Source of the DNA: Yponomeuta sedellus
Lineage: Eukaryota; Arthropoda; Insecta; Lepidoptera; Yponomeutidae
Direction of reading: 5' to 3'
Length of the DNA stretch: 64,000 nucleotides
Assembly: GCA_934045075.1 (NCBI GenBank)
Contig: OW203748.1
Location: 1-64,000, forward strand
Below are positions 37,670 through 47,213 of the stretch, piece after piece. Made by a program: the position numbers and the translations under genes. Each line of letters opens with the position of its first letter. Position 1 is the stretch's first letter. Below the pieces are notes generated by a model. That model was not told where the DNA came from and searched no databases. It saw nothing but the letters and a program-made list of their open reading frames with translations.

Positions 37670-40600
37670 CTACAGGGCGTTGGGGCTAGGGCGAGGCTGG
37701 TTAGCGCCGCCTCTGCGTCTCCGCCTTCGTGCGGGGTCGGCCCTCTCCCTCTCTCGTTCGGCCTCCTCCTTCTTAGAAATTACTGCCTCGGAGAAGGAGG
37801 CCATCGCTTCCCACTGAGGTTTGCCCGTCAGCATTGCTGCCACCACAGAGGGCAGCCGGAGGTCTCCCCCGATCGCAGCAACTAGGTCTTGTCGCTGCGA
37901 TTGCCACGCGGGGCAGACCTCCAACGTGTGCTGGGCATCGTCGCTGGCGGAGCTGCAGTGATGGCAGGCCGCGGAATTCTCCCTACCGATTCGGTGCAGG
38001 TACTCACCGAAGCACCCGTGTCCGGTGAGCACCTGGGTCAGCCGGTAGCTGATCTGCCCGCCTGCGCGGTTTATCCATTCGTCAAACACGGGCAGGATTG
38101 CCCCCACAACCCTCTGGCGCTGCCTCGCCGGGTCCTGTAGGCGCGCTCTCCACTCTTCAAGGGCGTCCTCGTGCGCCTTCTGCCGCACCAGAGTTACGGC
38201 CCTGGGGGGCATGTCCTGCCCGTCCTCGCGCATTTGCCGCAGCCTGTCGTACACGGTTGCATCCATCGACGCCAAGATGTCCAGGGGGGGGAATCTAGCC
38301 AGGAGTCCTGCCGCATCGTGGGAGATCGTGCGGTATCCGCGCGCTACCCTTATGGCCATCCGCCGCTGTACACTCAGCAGTTTTGCCTTGTGTATGCGGT
38401 TTCTGGCCAGTTTTCCCGCCCAGATTGGCGCGCCATAGAGGGCAATGGACCGCACGATCCCCGCGTACAGTCGCCGAACATTCTCCCTCGGTCCTCCCAG
38501 ATTAGGCAGGATTCGGTGCAAGGCACCCGCTACCTTCTCGATCCGGGGGACCAGGCGGTTGAAATGCTCGGCAAACTCCCATCGACCGTCTAAGATAACT
38601 CCAAGGTACTTCATATACCTCCCCACCTGGACAACGGCGCCGCCGACTTGGACCGTGGAACTGGGTGGTTCCACGCCTTTAGGAAGGTCATGGAACCAGA
38701 GCGCCTCAGTTTTGTGCGGAGCCACCTGCAGACCCAGACCTTGGATCTTGCGGACCACGCACGCGACCGCATGTTCTGCGACACAGGTGGCCCGCTCAAA
38801 GTTGTCGCCCTCTGTCAGCACCAGTGTGTCGTCGGCGTAGCACACCACGCTAGCACCTGCGGGAAGAGAAATGCGGAGCACCACGTCATATGCGAGGTTC
38901 CACAGGAGTGGCCCCAGCACCGACCCCTGCGGAACCCCGCAGAACATCTCTCGCTCGTGCAGAACTCCGTCTCGGCCGACGTACTCTATGTACCTATCGC
39001 TCAAGTAGTCGCCGATGGTGCGACGCAGGTAGTCAGGCACGTGATGGTGGGCGAGCGCTTCTCTGATTGCCTTCCAGGGCAAGGAGTTAAAGGCATTCAC
39101 TATGTCTAGGCTGACTGCGAGCACAACCTTGCCCTCAGACACCGCCTCCTGAGTTAAAGAGCGGACGCGCAGAATGGCGTCCACCGTGGAGCGCCCATGC
39201 CGGAAGCCAAATTGGCAGTCCGATAAATCCGGTCCGACGCTCCACAGGTGGAGATTGATCCGCTCCGCCAGCACCCGCTCGAAAAGTTTGCCCGCCTCGT
39301 CGAGCAGGCAAATGGGTCTGTACGCTGACGGTGAGTCCACAGGTCTGCCCTCTTTTCTGAGGAGCACAAGTCGAGCACGCTTCCACTCCGTGGGGAAGCG
39401 TCCTACGGTGAGGCAGTCTGTGAGGAGGCGCCGGAACCGTTCGCCCAGGACGCCCAGAGCCAGCACCCAGGCCCGACCCGGGATGCCATCCGGTCCTGGA
39501 GCAGTGTTACGCGCTGCTAAGCGTCTCACCGCTCGCTCCAGCTCTTCCCTTTCAACATCCAGGTCCTCCGTCCGCGGGGGCGTCAGCAGCGTTGGCGTGG
39601 ACGGTACGCTCGGCTGGCTGTCTGCAGCTCGCGGGAAGAGGGTGTCGACCACCCTCGCCGCGAGGCCGGGCTCTAGAGTCTCAGTCAACGGAGGAACCCA
39701 CGGTCTGAGCTTGTCCATAACCATTTTGTATGGACGCCCCCATGGGTCTCCGTTGAGGCTGTCTACGAGTTCGCGGTAAGCCCACTCCTTGGCGTTTGCA
39801 ACAGCCGCTTGGAAAGCCTTTGTAGCTTCGCGATACGCATCGTACGCTGCCGTCCTCTCCTCGGAGGAAGCCTGGCGCCTCCTTCGCGTCCGCAGGTAAG
39901 CCCTTCTGGCGGTAAGGCACGTCGCACGCAAGTCCGCCAATTCATCAGACCACCAGTAGGTAGCGGTGCGTCCCATCGGCCTGGAACGGGGCATCGCGGT
40001 GTCGCAGACCTGGGTCATCCTCTCGCGGAACCATGCGGTCTCTTCGTCAGGGCTCGACGCTGGAGACGGCTCAACCCACGCCGCAACACTGGCGGCCGCA
40101 AGGAGCAGGTCCCGGTCGAGTTTCCCCAGAGCCCACCTCTTCGGGCGACTGACGTCCCTAGGCGTCTCACGTCCGGAACGCACCGCCACGTCCATAAGGA
40201 TGTACTGGTGGTCTGAGAGGGTGACAAATTCCTCCGCCACACGCCAGCCAGATACCATAGTATCCGCAGATGGGGACGCCCAGGACAAGTCTACAATAGA
40301 CTCGCCCTGCCAGCGCACGCAAGTGCTGACTGACCCACGGTTTAGGAGCCCAAGGTTTAGGCACGCCGCCCATTCCAGGACGGCCTCCCCCTTGGGCTCG
40401 TCCCTGGGTCCACCCCATGCGCGCGCGTGGGCGTTGAAGTCCCCGAGGACCAGCACTGGACGGGGCTGACATCGGCGGACGCACGCCGCGAGATCGTCCA
40501 TGTAGCCCTCATAGTCTGCCAGGGAGACATTGGGAGAGACGTAGCAGGCGACGATTGCCACGTGACCCCACTGCACTGCCACAAAGCCGGACCCCTTCTC

Positions 40601-40804
40601 CAGCAGGGAGCACGGCGGGGCCTCCACACCTCCGCCCCAGTATACTGCCACAGAGCCACCGACGTCGCCGAACCAGCGAGGATGGATTGCGACTCTGTAG
40701 GGCTCCGCTACTACGGCCAGGGCAATCTTATGCTCCGCGAGGGTCTGCATGAGCAGGTCCTGCGCCCCGCGGCAGTGGTTAAGATTGCCCTGGAGGATTT
40801 TGAG
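37670..40804 (-). CDS. Tel-S2 ORF2: APE endonuclease and reverse transcriptase (SART type)
   Basis: A protein of about 1044 residues, near-identical in layout to Tel-S1 ORF2. The boundary at 40804 is the start of LKILQGNLNHC. The first ATG (40750, MQTLAEHK) lies after the catalytic Asn of QGN, so it is unlikely to be the true start. The ORF1 stop TAG (40819-40821) is just upstream in another frame. The endonuclease has AVVAEPYRV, LGDFNAHA and LSDHQYI. The reverse transcriptase has APGPDGIPG, SLDIVNAFNSLPW, GVPQGSVLGP and CYADD. The C-terminal cluster is CHHC...H...C. No RNase H. The stop lies in the 3' UTR repeat. Intact, so possibly active. Confidence 0.92.
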   Translation of the reverse strand, partial: LKILQGNLNHCRGAQDLLMQTLAEHKIALAVVAEPYRVAIHPRWFGDVGGSVAVYWGGGVEAPPCSLLEKGSGFVAVQWGHVAIVACYVSPNVSLADYEGYMDDLAACVRRCQPRPVLVLGDFNAHARAWGGPRDEPKGEAVLEWAACLNLGLLNRGSVSTCVRWQGESIVDLSWASPSADTMVSGWRVAEEFVTLSDHQYILMDVAVRSGRETPRDVSRPKRWALGKLDRDLLLAAASVAAWVEPSPASSPDEETAWFRERMTQVCDTAMPRSRPMGRTATYWWSDELADLRATCLTARRAYLRTRRRRQASSEERTAAYDAYREATKAFQAAVANAKEWAYRELVDSLNGDPWGRPYKMVMDKLRPWVPPLTETLEPGLAARVVDTLFPRAADSQPSVPSTPTLLTPPRTEDLDVEREELERAVRRLAARNTAPGPDGIPGRAWVLALGVLGERFRRLLTDCLTVGRFPTEWKRARLVLLRKEGRPVDSPSAYRPICLLDEAGKLFERVLAERINLHLWSVGPDLSDCQFGFRHGRSTVDAILRVRSLTQEAVSEGKVVLAVSLDIVNAFNSLPWKAIREALAHHHVPDYLRRTIGDYLSDRYIEYVGRDGVLHEREMFCGVPQGSVLGPLLWNLAYDVVLRISLPAGASVVCYADDTLVLTEGDNFERATCVAEHAVACVVRKIQGLGLQVAPHKTEALWFHDLPKGVEPPSSTVQVGGAVVQVGRYMKYLGVILDGRWEFAEHFNRLVPRIEKVAGALHRILPNLGGPRENVRRLYAGIVRSIALYGAPIWAGKLARNRIHKAKLLSVQRRMAIRVARGYRTISHDAAGLLARFPPLDILASMDATVYDRLRQMREDGQDMPPRAVTLVRQKAHEDALEEWRARLQDPARQRQRVVGAILPVFDEWINRAGGQISYRLTQVLTGHGCFGEYLHRIGRENSAACHHCSSASDDAQHTLEVCPAWQSQRQDLVAAIGGDLRLPSVVAAMLTGKPQWEAMASFSEAVISKKEEAERERERADPARRRRRRGGANQPRPSPNAL

Positions 40805-40818
40805 TTTGGCTGCGAAAG

Positions 40819-43119
40819 CTAGGCCTCGCTTGCCTCCGGTTGCCGGCTGGGGCCCGGCTGACTCGGCGCCGCCGAGTCTCCGTCTGCGGTACTAGAAGTG
40901 GGGGTGGGAGGGACCTGCTTTCCTCTCCTCCCCCTTCTTTTCTCTGGCGCCGCGCATTTTTGCCCCATTGCGTGATCGGCGGGCAACCCACGATCCTTAC
41001 AGATAGCGCAGACTGGCGGCGCAGAGCAGGTGACAGCTTTGTGTCCGTCTTTTCCGCAAGAAAAGCAAATGCCGCTCCTGTCGACCGTGCTCTTGCACTC
41101 GGCCCTCACATGTCCAGTCTCTTGGCACCGGTAGCAGCGGACCGGCTTCTCTGGCAGATATCTGACGCGGGCAGACATCCAGTCGCCGACACGAATTCGG
41201 GTTCCTGCGGTAACTTTTTTCGCCGCTGCTAGGGGACAGCGGACCCACGCCGTGCCCAGTTGACGCCCGTTCGAACGAATCGCACCGACTTTGACCTCGT
41301 CGGCGCTGCAGCCGCCAGCAGCACCGATCGCAGCCGCTACGTCCGCCGGGGTGATCGAGTCATCGAGATCTAGGACTCGGATTTCACCCATCTTTACGGG
41401 GCGCGCAACTTTAACGGGTAGGTCCGCCAGGGCTTCCCTGAGGCGCTCAGCCAGTTTGTCGGCGTTATTCGAGCTGTCTGCGCCTGTCACTTCCAGCAAA
41501 AGCCCGCCATTTCGGCCCTTCCTTTGGCGGACGTCATTGATGCCGCACTCAGAGAGCTTGACCCTTGCCTTGGCCGCAGACATCACCTGTGCATAAGTGG
41601 CGTCTGATTCCCTGGGAAGGGTCAGCGAGACTGCCGACGATTTGGGGAGCTTTGGGGGCCTTGGTTTACGGCTCCTTTCCTTGGCGCTTGGCATCGGCGC
41701 TGCCTTGTTCTTGCCTGGCTTTGCCTTCTTGCCGACAACTTTAGCCCACGACTCAGCAGGGCCGGGTCTCTCCAGTGAAGTTGTAGACGGCGCAGGTACC
41801 GGAGGTAGAGGCACCACTGGGGAAGGTGTTCTGCCGGCCTTATGCTTCCCTTTTCGTCTTTTTACAGGCGCAGGATCAGGTTTTGGATCAGGCGTTGTGC
41901 GAGACAGTTTTGTAGGCAATGCCGCTGGCGTTTGTACTAGAGGCACTGCTTGCGGCAGTGCCTTCGCCGTCTTCTTTCTGCTTGGCTGCTGCGGTTTCGC
42001 GTTGGCCACGGGTGGAGCAGTTATCACCGATTGGTGAGTAGTCTTACCGGGGAGCAATTCGGCCTTGAAGGCTGCCAATTTTGCCTCGACCAGGGCCCCT
42101 AGTTGCTCCAGAAGAGCTTCCTGGGGCTGGGTGGACTGTGTGGGTCTGGGTGGAGGGAGGCTTGCTGGCGCCTTCGATTTTCCCCTTTCTCGTCGCATGC
42201 CCTGGACCTCGCCGCTTAGATTCGACAGTTTTTCTTCGAGGGCGGCCATCTGTGTACGCAGGGAGGCGTTTTCAGCTTCCAGGTACTCCACTCGCTTGGA
42301 GCTGGCCGTTCTCTGAACTAGCTCCTCCACAGCGGCTCTGGCAGTCAGAGCAGCCATCCGAAGCTCCCGCACGAAGGACCCCTGAAGGTGCTTCGATTTG
42401 GCCGCGACAGCCTCAACAACGGTCATCTTCTCGGTGACCCGGGCACCAAGGTCAGCGGTCGGCTGCTCTCTCATCTCGTCCGCTAGTTCCTCCGGGCGTG
42501 GCAGGGACTGGGACGACCGAGTGGCAGCCGGTGGCTGCGTCAGGTCGATGTCGTCTTCCACCGACAGTGGTGGTCGCTTGCCTTTCGCCTTCTTGGCCCC
42601 GATACCGGCACTGTTAGCTGCAGTCCGCTTTCTCTTCCTCGCAGACCCCGTCGACAGCTGCGAGGCTAGCGAGGAATCCGACTCATAGTCGTTCTCTGGG
42701 AGCGCAAGTCTCTCCAGTTCGACTACTGGGTACGATGGGTGGGCGAAAAAGTCGGCAGCAGTCTGCCGTTTCTCCTCTTCTACACCCCCCCTTCCGCCAT
42801 CTTCCTTCTCCTTCTTATCACACTCTGACGTCTCTACGTCCTCCTTCCCTCTCTCTTCCTCTTGCCTCTCGCCAACATCGTCTCCCTTCTTTTGTGCTGC
42901 GACCTTGTCGCTTCCATCACCACAAGTGGCGCTGGAAGCGGCAAAACTGCCCGAAGCACTGGTTTGCTCGCTTGAGGCGCGCGGCCTCAAGGAGGTAAAG
43001 TCGTTTCTGCCCCCCCCAGAATACGCGGGACAGCCCGACACCGGATTGGTGCCGGGGAGGGATTCTCCTGACTCGCAGGTACCCTCCTGGGGTAGTATTT
43101 CTTTGAAAACTGACTCCAT
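40819..43119 (-). CDS. Tel-S2 ORF1 protein (Gag-like, CCHC knuckles)
   Basis: A 766-residue structural protein starting at the ATG at 43119 (MESVFKEILPQEG). The N-terminal 130 residues are charged (KKEKEDGGRGG, EEEKRQ), then SARKRKR. The region IDLTQPPAATRSSQSLPRPEE and a coiled coil with LEAENASLRTQMAALEEKL match Tel-S1. A Pro/Lys-rich linker leads to two RRM-like domains (SAVSLTLPRESDATY; GEIRVLDLDDSITP) and three zinc knuckles (CYRC-GHVRAEC, CFSC-GHKAVTC, CAIC-DHAMGQKC). It presumably packages the element RNA and carries it to telomeres, as shown for SART1 and TRAS1 ORF1. Confidence 0.92.
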   Translation of the reverse strand: MESVFKEILPQEGTCESGESLPGTNPVSGCPAYSGGGRNDFTSLRPRASSEQTSASGSFAASSATCGDGSDKVAAQKKGDDVGERQEEERGKEDVETSECDKKEKEDGGRGGVEEEKRQTAADFFAHPSYPVVELERLALPENDYESDSSLASQLSTGSARKRKRTAANSAGIGAKKAKGKRPPLSVEDDIDLTQPPAATRSSQSLPRPEELADEMREQPTADLGARVTEKMTVVEAVAAKSKHLQGSFVRELRMAALTARAAVEELVQRTASSKRVEYLEAENASLRTQMAALEEKLSNLSGEVQGMRRERGKSKAPASLPPPRPTQSTQPQEALLEQLGALVEAKLAAFKAELLPGKTTHQSVITAPPVANAKPQQPSRKKTAKALPQAVPLVQTPAALPTKLSRTTPDPKPDPAPVKRRKGKHKAGRTPSPVVPLPPVPAPSTTSLERPGPAESWAKVVGKKAKPGKNKAAPMPSAKERSRKPRPPKLPKSSAVSLTLPRESDATYAQVMSAAKARVKLSECGINDVRQRKGRNGGLLLEVTGADSSNNADKLAERLREALADLPVKVARPVKMGEIRVLDLDDSITPADVAAAIGAAGGCSADEVKVGAIRSNGRQLGTAWVRCPLAAAKKVTAGTRIRVGDWMSARVRYLPEKPVRCYRCQETGHVRAECKSTVDRSGICFSCGKDGHKAVTCSAPPVCAICKDRGLPADHAMGQKCAAPEKRRGRRGKQVPPTPTSSTADGDSAAPSQPGPSRQPEASEA

Positions 43120-43326
43120 AATTAATAGTTATAGGCGTTTCGGCCTCATCTGAACGGGGTTGGGAAATTGTACTCACGTCGCTTTCCCACGACAACGCGG
43201 GTGCTATTTTTGGGGCTAGAACCCAAGGCCAGCACTAAGCCTGCAGGTTTGGCCGCTAGTGGCTGATGCACTCCCCAGCCGCTCTACGAGCACCCCGACG
43301 CCACGTGCCTCTGCGCCGAGGATTGA

Positions 43327-43353
43327 GGATTTTTATAGAGGTTGTCTCCTCGC
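43327..43353 (-). promoter_or_regulatory. Conserved 5' UTR block with TATA-like sequence (Tel-S2)
   Basis: Minus-strand CCTCTATAAAAATCC with GCGAGGAGACAA upstream, about 290 bases from the element 5' end. It is kept although the rest of this UTR is unlike Tel-S1 and Tel-S3. Confidence 0.5.
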
Positions 43354-43637
43354 AGCCCGAAGGCCCCCGGTCCCACTCAGTGTGGGCTTCCGGTATGCCG
43401 ACGGTGGCCGAAGCCTGCCCGATAGCTGCGCAAGCGCAGATTCCGAGCCCGCCGTCAGGTGCGGAGCCCAAATTGGACTCCGCCGGACGTCCAGCAGCAG
43501 ATTGCCACTGGACGTCCCCCCCGCCTGGTTTTGGTCCGCGCCGGCCGAAGCCGGTACCCCCCATATCTGGAGGGCGTTCCCCTATCCGCCACCTGGGGAC
43601 GCGTCCGATGGGAGACCAGAAACTCCACACGGACCCC

Positions 43638-43666
43638 AACCTAACCTAACCTAACCTAACCTAACC
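43638..43666. repeat. Telomeric (CCTAA)n array, 29 bp
   Basis: A perfect array between the Tel-S2 5' end and the Tel-S3 tail. Confidence 0.97.
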
Positions 43667-43680
43667 TTTTTTTTTTTTTT

Positions 43681-43768
43681 GTTGTCGGGGGGGAAATCTT
43701 TTAAAGATACCCGACTCTTCGGGGACAGAGTCGGGTTATGTAGGATTTCCACCTACTAAAACCCCCCC
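43681..43768 (-). ncRNA. Tel-S3 3' multi-stem fold
   Basis: G7/C7 stem (43762-43768 with 43687-43693), TTTTAGT, P2 GTAGG/CCTAC (a T-A to A-T swap relative to Tel-S1), and a perfect CCCGACTCT/AGAGTCGGG hairpin. Confidence 0.72.
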
Positions 43769-44090
43769 GGTGGCCTTCCTCGTGCATAGCGAGGGAGCTC
43801 CGGGCACTCTGACGAACTCATCCGGAGTCCCCCTGGCACTTGGTGCGTGTTGCACCCCGCCTCGGCATAGCCGCGGCCCTCCACGAGTGCTGGTGCACCC
43901 ACGGCAACGTAGGGCCACCCTACGTCGCCGTCTTCCCGGAGTCGCATGAAACGGACGGATCGAGTCCCCACTCTCACCGTCCGCGGCTCCTAGGGTCCCC
44001 ACTTAGTCGCCTCTTACGACAGGCAGGGGATACCGTAGCCCTATTCTGAACCCGGGACTACGGGGTTGTGGCAGCCCAACGCCTTCGGGC

Positions 44091-47000
44091 TTAGGGGCCT
44101 GGACGGCGGCGCCCACCGCCACCGCCGCCTCTGCGGCTCCGTCTCCGAGCGGGATCGGCCCTCTCCCGTTCTCGCTCAGCTTCCTCCTTCCGCGACATTA
44201 CTACTTCGCAGAAGGTGGTCACGGCCTTCCATTCTATCTCTCCCTGCAACATGGCAGCTATTATGCTAGGCAGGGAGAGGTTTGGCCCAATTCGAGCGAT
44301 TAGCTCGCTCCGCTCGGCCTGCCACGCCGGGCAGACCTCGAGGGTGTGCTGCGCATCATCGCAGTCACCGTTGCAGTGATAGCACCGTGTCGACACCTCT
44401 CGTCCGATCCTATTCAGGTACTCGCTGAAACAGCCATGCCCAGTGAGCACCTGAGTAAGTCTGTACGACACGGCGCCGTACCCTCGGTTGAGCCAGCCAT
44501 CAAAGTTCGGCAGGATTGCCGCGACCACCCTCTGACGAGCGCTCCTTGGCTCTTTGAGCCGCTCCTGCCACTCACGCCAGGCCCGGCGGTGTTCGTTCCG
44601 CCGTAGCGTTCCGACCTCCCTGGGGAGCGGGTTTACGCCCCCTTGGCGGGTGTCACGGAGTCGGTGATACACCCTCGCGTCCATGCTTGCCAGTAGGTCG
44701 AGGGGCGTAAACCGCGCCAAGATCGTCGCCGCCTCGAAGGATATTGTGCGGTATCCGCGCGCAACCCTTATGGCCATCCGGCGCTGCACGCTTTTCAGCT
44801 TGCCTCTACAGCGTGGGTCACCAGACAGCCTTTCAGCCCACAGGGGCGCTCCATAGAGGGCTATAGACCGCACAACTCCCGCGTATAGGCGGCGCACGCT
44901 CTCCATTGGTCCCCCAAGATTGGGTAGGATTCGGTGCAGAGCACCCGCTACCCTATCGATCCGAGGAACCAGGCGGTCGAAATGCTCGGTGAATTCCCAC
45001 CGGCCATCGAGGACGACGCCCAGGTACTTCATGTACCGTCCAACCCGTACATTTGTGCCACCCACGTTCACCAATGAGCTCGGTGGCTCCACTCCCCGTG
45101 GAAGGTCGTGGAACCACAAAGCCTCGGTCTTCTGCGGGGCCACCTCGAGCCCAAGCTCCCGGATTTTCCGGACGACGCACGCCACCCCAAGTTCGGCTAG
45201 CCGAGTGGTCTCCTCGAATTCGATCCCCTCTGCCAACACCAGCGTGTCGTCCGCATAGCAAACGACACTCACGTCGTTGGGGAGGAGGATTCTGAGGACC
45301 ACGTCATATGCCAGGTTCCACAAGAGGGGCCCGAGAACGGACCCCTGAGGAACGCCGCAGAACACCTCTCTCTGGTGGACAGTCCCGTCCCGACCCAGAT
45401 ATTGGATGCTTCTGTCCCGCAGGTAAGCTCCTACAATAGACCGCAGGTACGGGGGGAGCTGGTGGTGAGCCAGTGCCGCCCTGATTGCCCGCCAGGGCAG
45501 AGAGTTGAAAGCATTTACAATATCCAGACTAACAGCCAGCACTACCCTGCCCCGGGACACTGCCTGCTCGGCGACCGAACGCACCCGGAGGATAGCGTCC
45601 ACCGTGGAGCGGCCACGCCGGAAGCCGAACTGGGAGTCCGACAGATCCGGGCCGACCTGCCACAGGTGGGACGTGATGCGCTCAGCCACCACCCGCTCGA
45701 AGAGCTTACCCGCTTCGTCCAGAAGACATATAGGCCGGTACGCAGAGGGAGAGTCCGCGGCCCGGTTTTCCTTTCTTAGGAGGACAAGTCTTGCCCGCTT
45801 CCAACCTAGAGGAAAAGTCCCGGTGCGGAGGCAGTCGCTAAGCAACCCCCGAAACCGGTCCCCCAGAGCACTCAGAGCCAGTACCCACGCACGACCTGGT
45901 ATACCGTCCGGGCCCGGGGCTGTGTTGCGCGCTGCCAGGCGTCTCACGGCCCAGTGCAACTCTCCCCGTGTGACGCCCAGGTCGTTGGTCCAGTCAGCCG
46001 GTACCGCGGCCGCAGCTTGTGGAGTGTCCTCGATCTGGGGGAAGAGGGTGTCCACCACTCCCGTCACCAGTTCGGGATCGAGCGTCTCCGTCAAAGGAGG
46101 GACCCACGGTCTGAGTTTGCCCAGTACAATTTTGTACGGGCGCCCCCATGGGTCTCCGTTGAGCGTTTCGAGAAGCTCTTCCCAGGCCCCCACTTTGGCG
46201 TTTGCGACCGCGATCTGGAGAGCCTTCACGGCGTCCCGATATGGGGTGTACGCTGCGGCTTTCTCCTCGGCCGTGGCCTGTCGTCTTCTCCGAACCCTGG
46301 TAAAGGAGCGTCGAGCGCGTAGGCACGCCTCTCGCAGATGCCCCAGCTCTTCTGACCACCAGTGCACGGCCTTGCGGTTTGAGCGTTTGGCTCGGGGCAT
46401 TGCGGCGTCGCATACGTCCGTCATGCGATCCGTAAACCAGCTCGCCTCGGTGTCCGTCTGCGTTTCGCTCGGCACCTCCGACCAGGCCGCTGTGTTAGCG
46501 GCAGCCATGAGTGCATCCCGGTCAAGGTGCTTCAGGGCCCAACGTTTAGGAGGCTCTGCGCTTGAGCTCCGAGCACCATCGGCGAGCCCCAGTGTGACCT
46601 CTAGCAGGATGTGGCGATGGTCCGATAAAGTCGCCAGCTCCTCCGCCACTCGCCAGCCGGAAACCAGTCTGACGGCTGCGGCACTCGCCCAGGTTAAGTC
46701 GACGATCGACTCCCCCTGCCATCGCACACAGGTGCTGACGGAGCCCCGGTTCAGGAGACCGAGGTCGAGAGCAGCCGCCCACTCAAGGACAGTCTCGCCT
46801 CGCGCGTCGTCCCGTGGCCCGCCCCACGCTCGGGCGTGAGCATTGAAGTCCCCAGCGACAATCACCGGGCGGGGCTGGCACCTTCGAACGCACGCCGCAA
46901 GCTCCTCCAGGTACGTCTCATACTGGGCCAGGCTGATGTTAGGCGACACGTAGGCGCCGATGACCGCCAGAGAGCCCCACTGGACAGCTACGATGCCCTG

Positions 47001-47213
47001 GCCCTTATGGAGCAAGGAGCATGCCGGAGCCAGCTCATCGCCTCCCCAATATATTGCCACGGAGCCCCCGTTATCACCAAACCAACGAGGATGGTTTGGA
47101 ACGGTGTACGGCTCCGCGACTACCGCCAGAGCAATCCGCCACTCCGCGAGGGTCTGCAGTAGCAGGTCCTGCGCCCCGCGGCAGTGGTTCAGATTGCCCT
47201 GAAGTACTTTTAG
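44091..47213 (-). CDS. Tel-S3 ORF2: APE endonuclease and reverse transcriptase (SART type)
   Basis: A protein of about 1040 residues. The frame is open through LKVLQGNLNHC, whose LK codons overlap the ORF1 TAA at 47210-47212. No ATG precedes this point, and the GTG at 47060 is far inside the endonuclease. The endonuclease has VVAEPYTV, AGDFNAHA, IVDLTW and LSDHRHI. The reverse transcriptase has APGPDGIPG, SLDIVNAFNSLPW, GVPQGSVLGP and CYADD. The C-terminal cluster is CYHC...H...C. RNase H is absent. It is bracketed by intact ORF1 and a complete 3' end. Confidence 0.9.
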   Translation of the reverse strand, partial: LKVLQGNLNHCRGAQDLLLQTLAEWRIALAVVAEPYTVPNHPRWFGDNGGSVAIYWGGDELAPACSLLHKGQGIVAVQWGSLAVIGAYVSPNISLAQYETYLEELAACVRRCQPRPVIVAGDFNAHARAWGGPRDDARGETVLEWAAALDLGLLNRGSVSTCVRWQGESIVDLTWASAAAVRLVSGWRVAEELATLSDHRHILLEVTLGLADGARSSSAEPPKRWALKHLDRDALMAAANTAAWSEVPSETQTDTEASWFTDRMTDVCDAAMPRAKRSNRKAVHWWSEELGHLREACLRARRSFTRVRRRRQATAEEKAAAYTPYRDAVKALQIAVANAKVGAWEELLETLNGDPWGRPYKIVLGKLRPWVPPLTETLDPELVTGVVDTLFPQIEDTPQAAAAVPADWTNDLGVTRGELHWAVRRLAARNTAPGPDGIPGRAWVLALSALGDRFRGLLSDCLRTGTFPLGWKRARLVLLRKENRAADSPSAYRPICLLDEAGKLFERVVAERITSHLWQVGPDLSDSQFGFRRGRSTVDAILRVRSVAEQAVSRGRVVLAVSLDIVNAFNSLPWRAIRAALAHHQLPPYLRSIVGAYLRDRSIQYLGRDGTVHQREVFCGVPQGSVLGPLLWNLAYDVVLRILLPNDVSVVCYADDTLVLAEGIEFEETTRLAELGVACVVRKIRELGLEVAPQKTEALWFHDLPRGVEPPSSLVNVGGTNVRVGRYMKYLGVVLDGRWEFTEHFDRLVPRIDRVAGALHRILPNLGGPMESVRRLYAGVVRSIALYGAPLWAERLSGDPRCRGKLKSVQRRMAIRVARGYRTISFEAATILARFTPLDLLASMDARVYHRLRDTRQGGVNPLPREVGTLRRNEHRRAWREWQERLKEPRSARQRVVAAILPNFDGWLNRGYGAVSYRLTQVLTGHGCFSEYLNRIGREVSTRCYHCNGDCDDAQHTLEVCPAWQAERSELIARIGPNLSLPSIIAAMLQGEIEWKAVTTFCEVVMSRKEEAERERERADPARRRSRRGGGGGGRRRPGP

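Larger units (their letters stand above)
37216..43637 (-). mobile_element. Tel-S2: full-length SART-oriented telomeric LINE
   Basis: An element of about 6.4 kb with a 16-base tail (37216-37231). The 3' end and the two-copy 3' UTR block (about 37539-37603 and 37614-37678) match Tel-S1. The 5' UTR (43120-43637) is different: it begins GGGGTCCGTG and shows only a weak ribozyme-like fold (a GGTCCG/CGGACC stem and a 10-bp GGACGTCCAG/CTGGACGTCC hairpin). A swap of 5' UTR is a known habit of R1-clade LINEs. Confidence 0.93.

Noticed and set aside
43330..43637. HDV-like ribozyme at the Tel-S2 5' end
   Set aside because: A GGTCCG/CGGACC stem and a P4-like hairpin are present, but P2 needs an unusually long J4/2 and there is no GCGAA. 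Kept only as a weak possibility.
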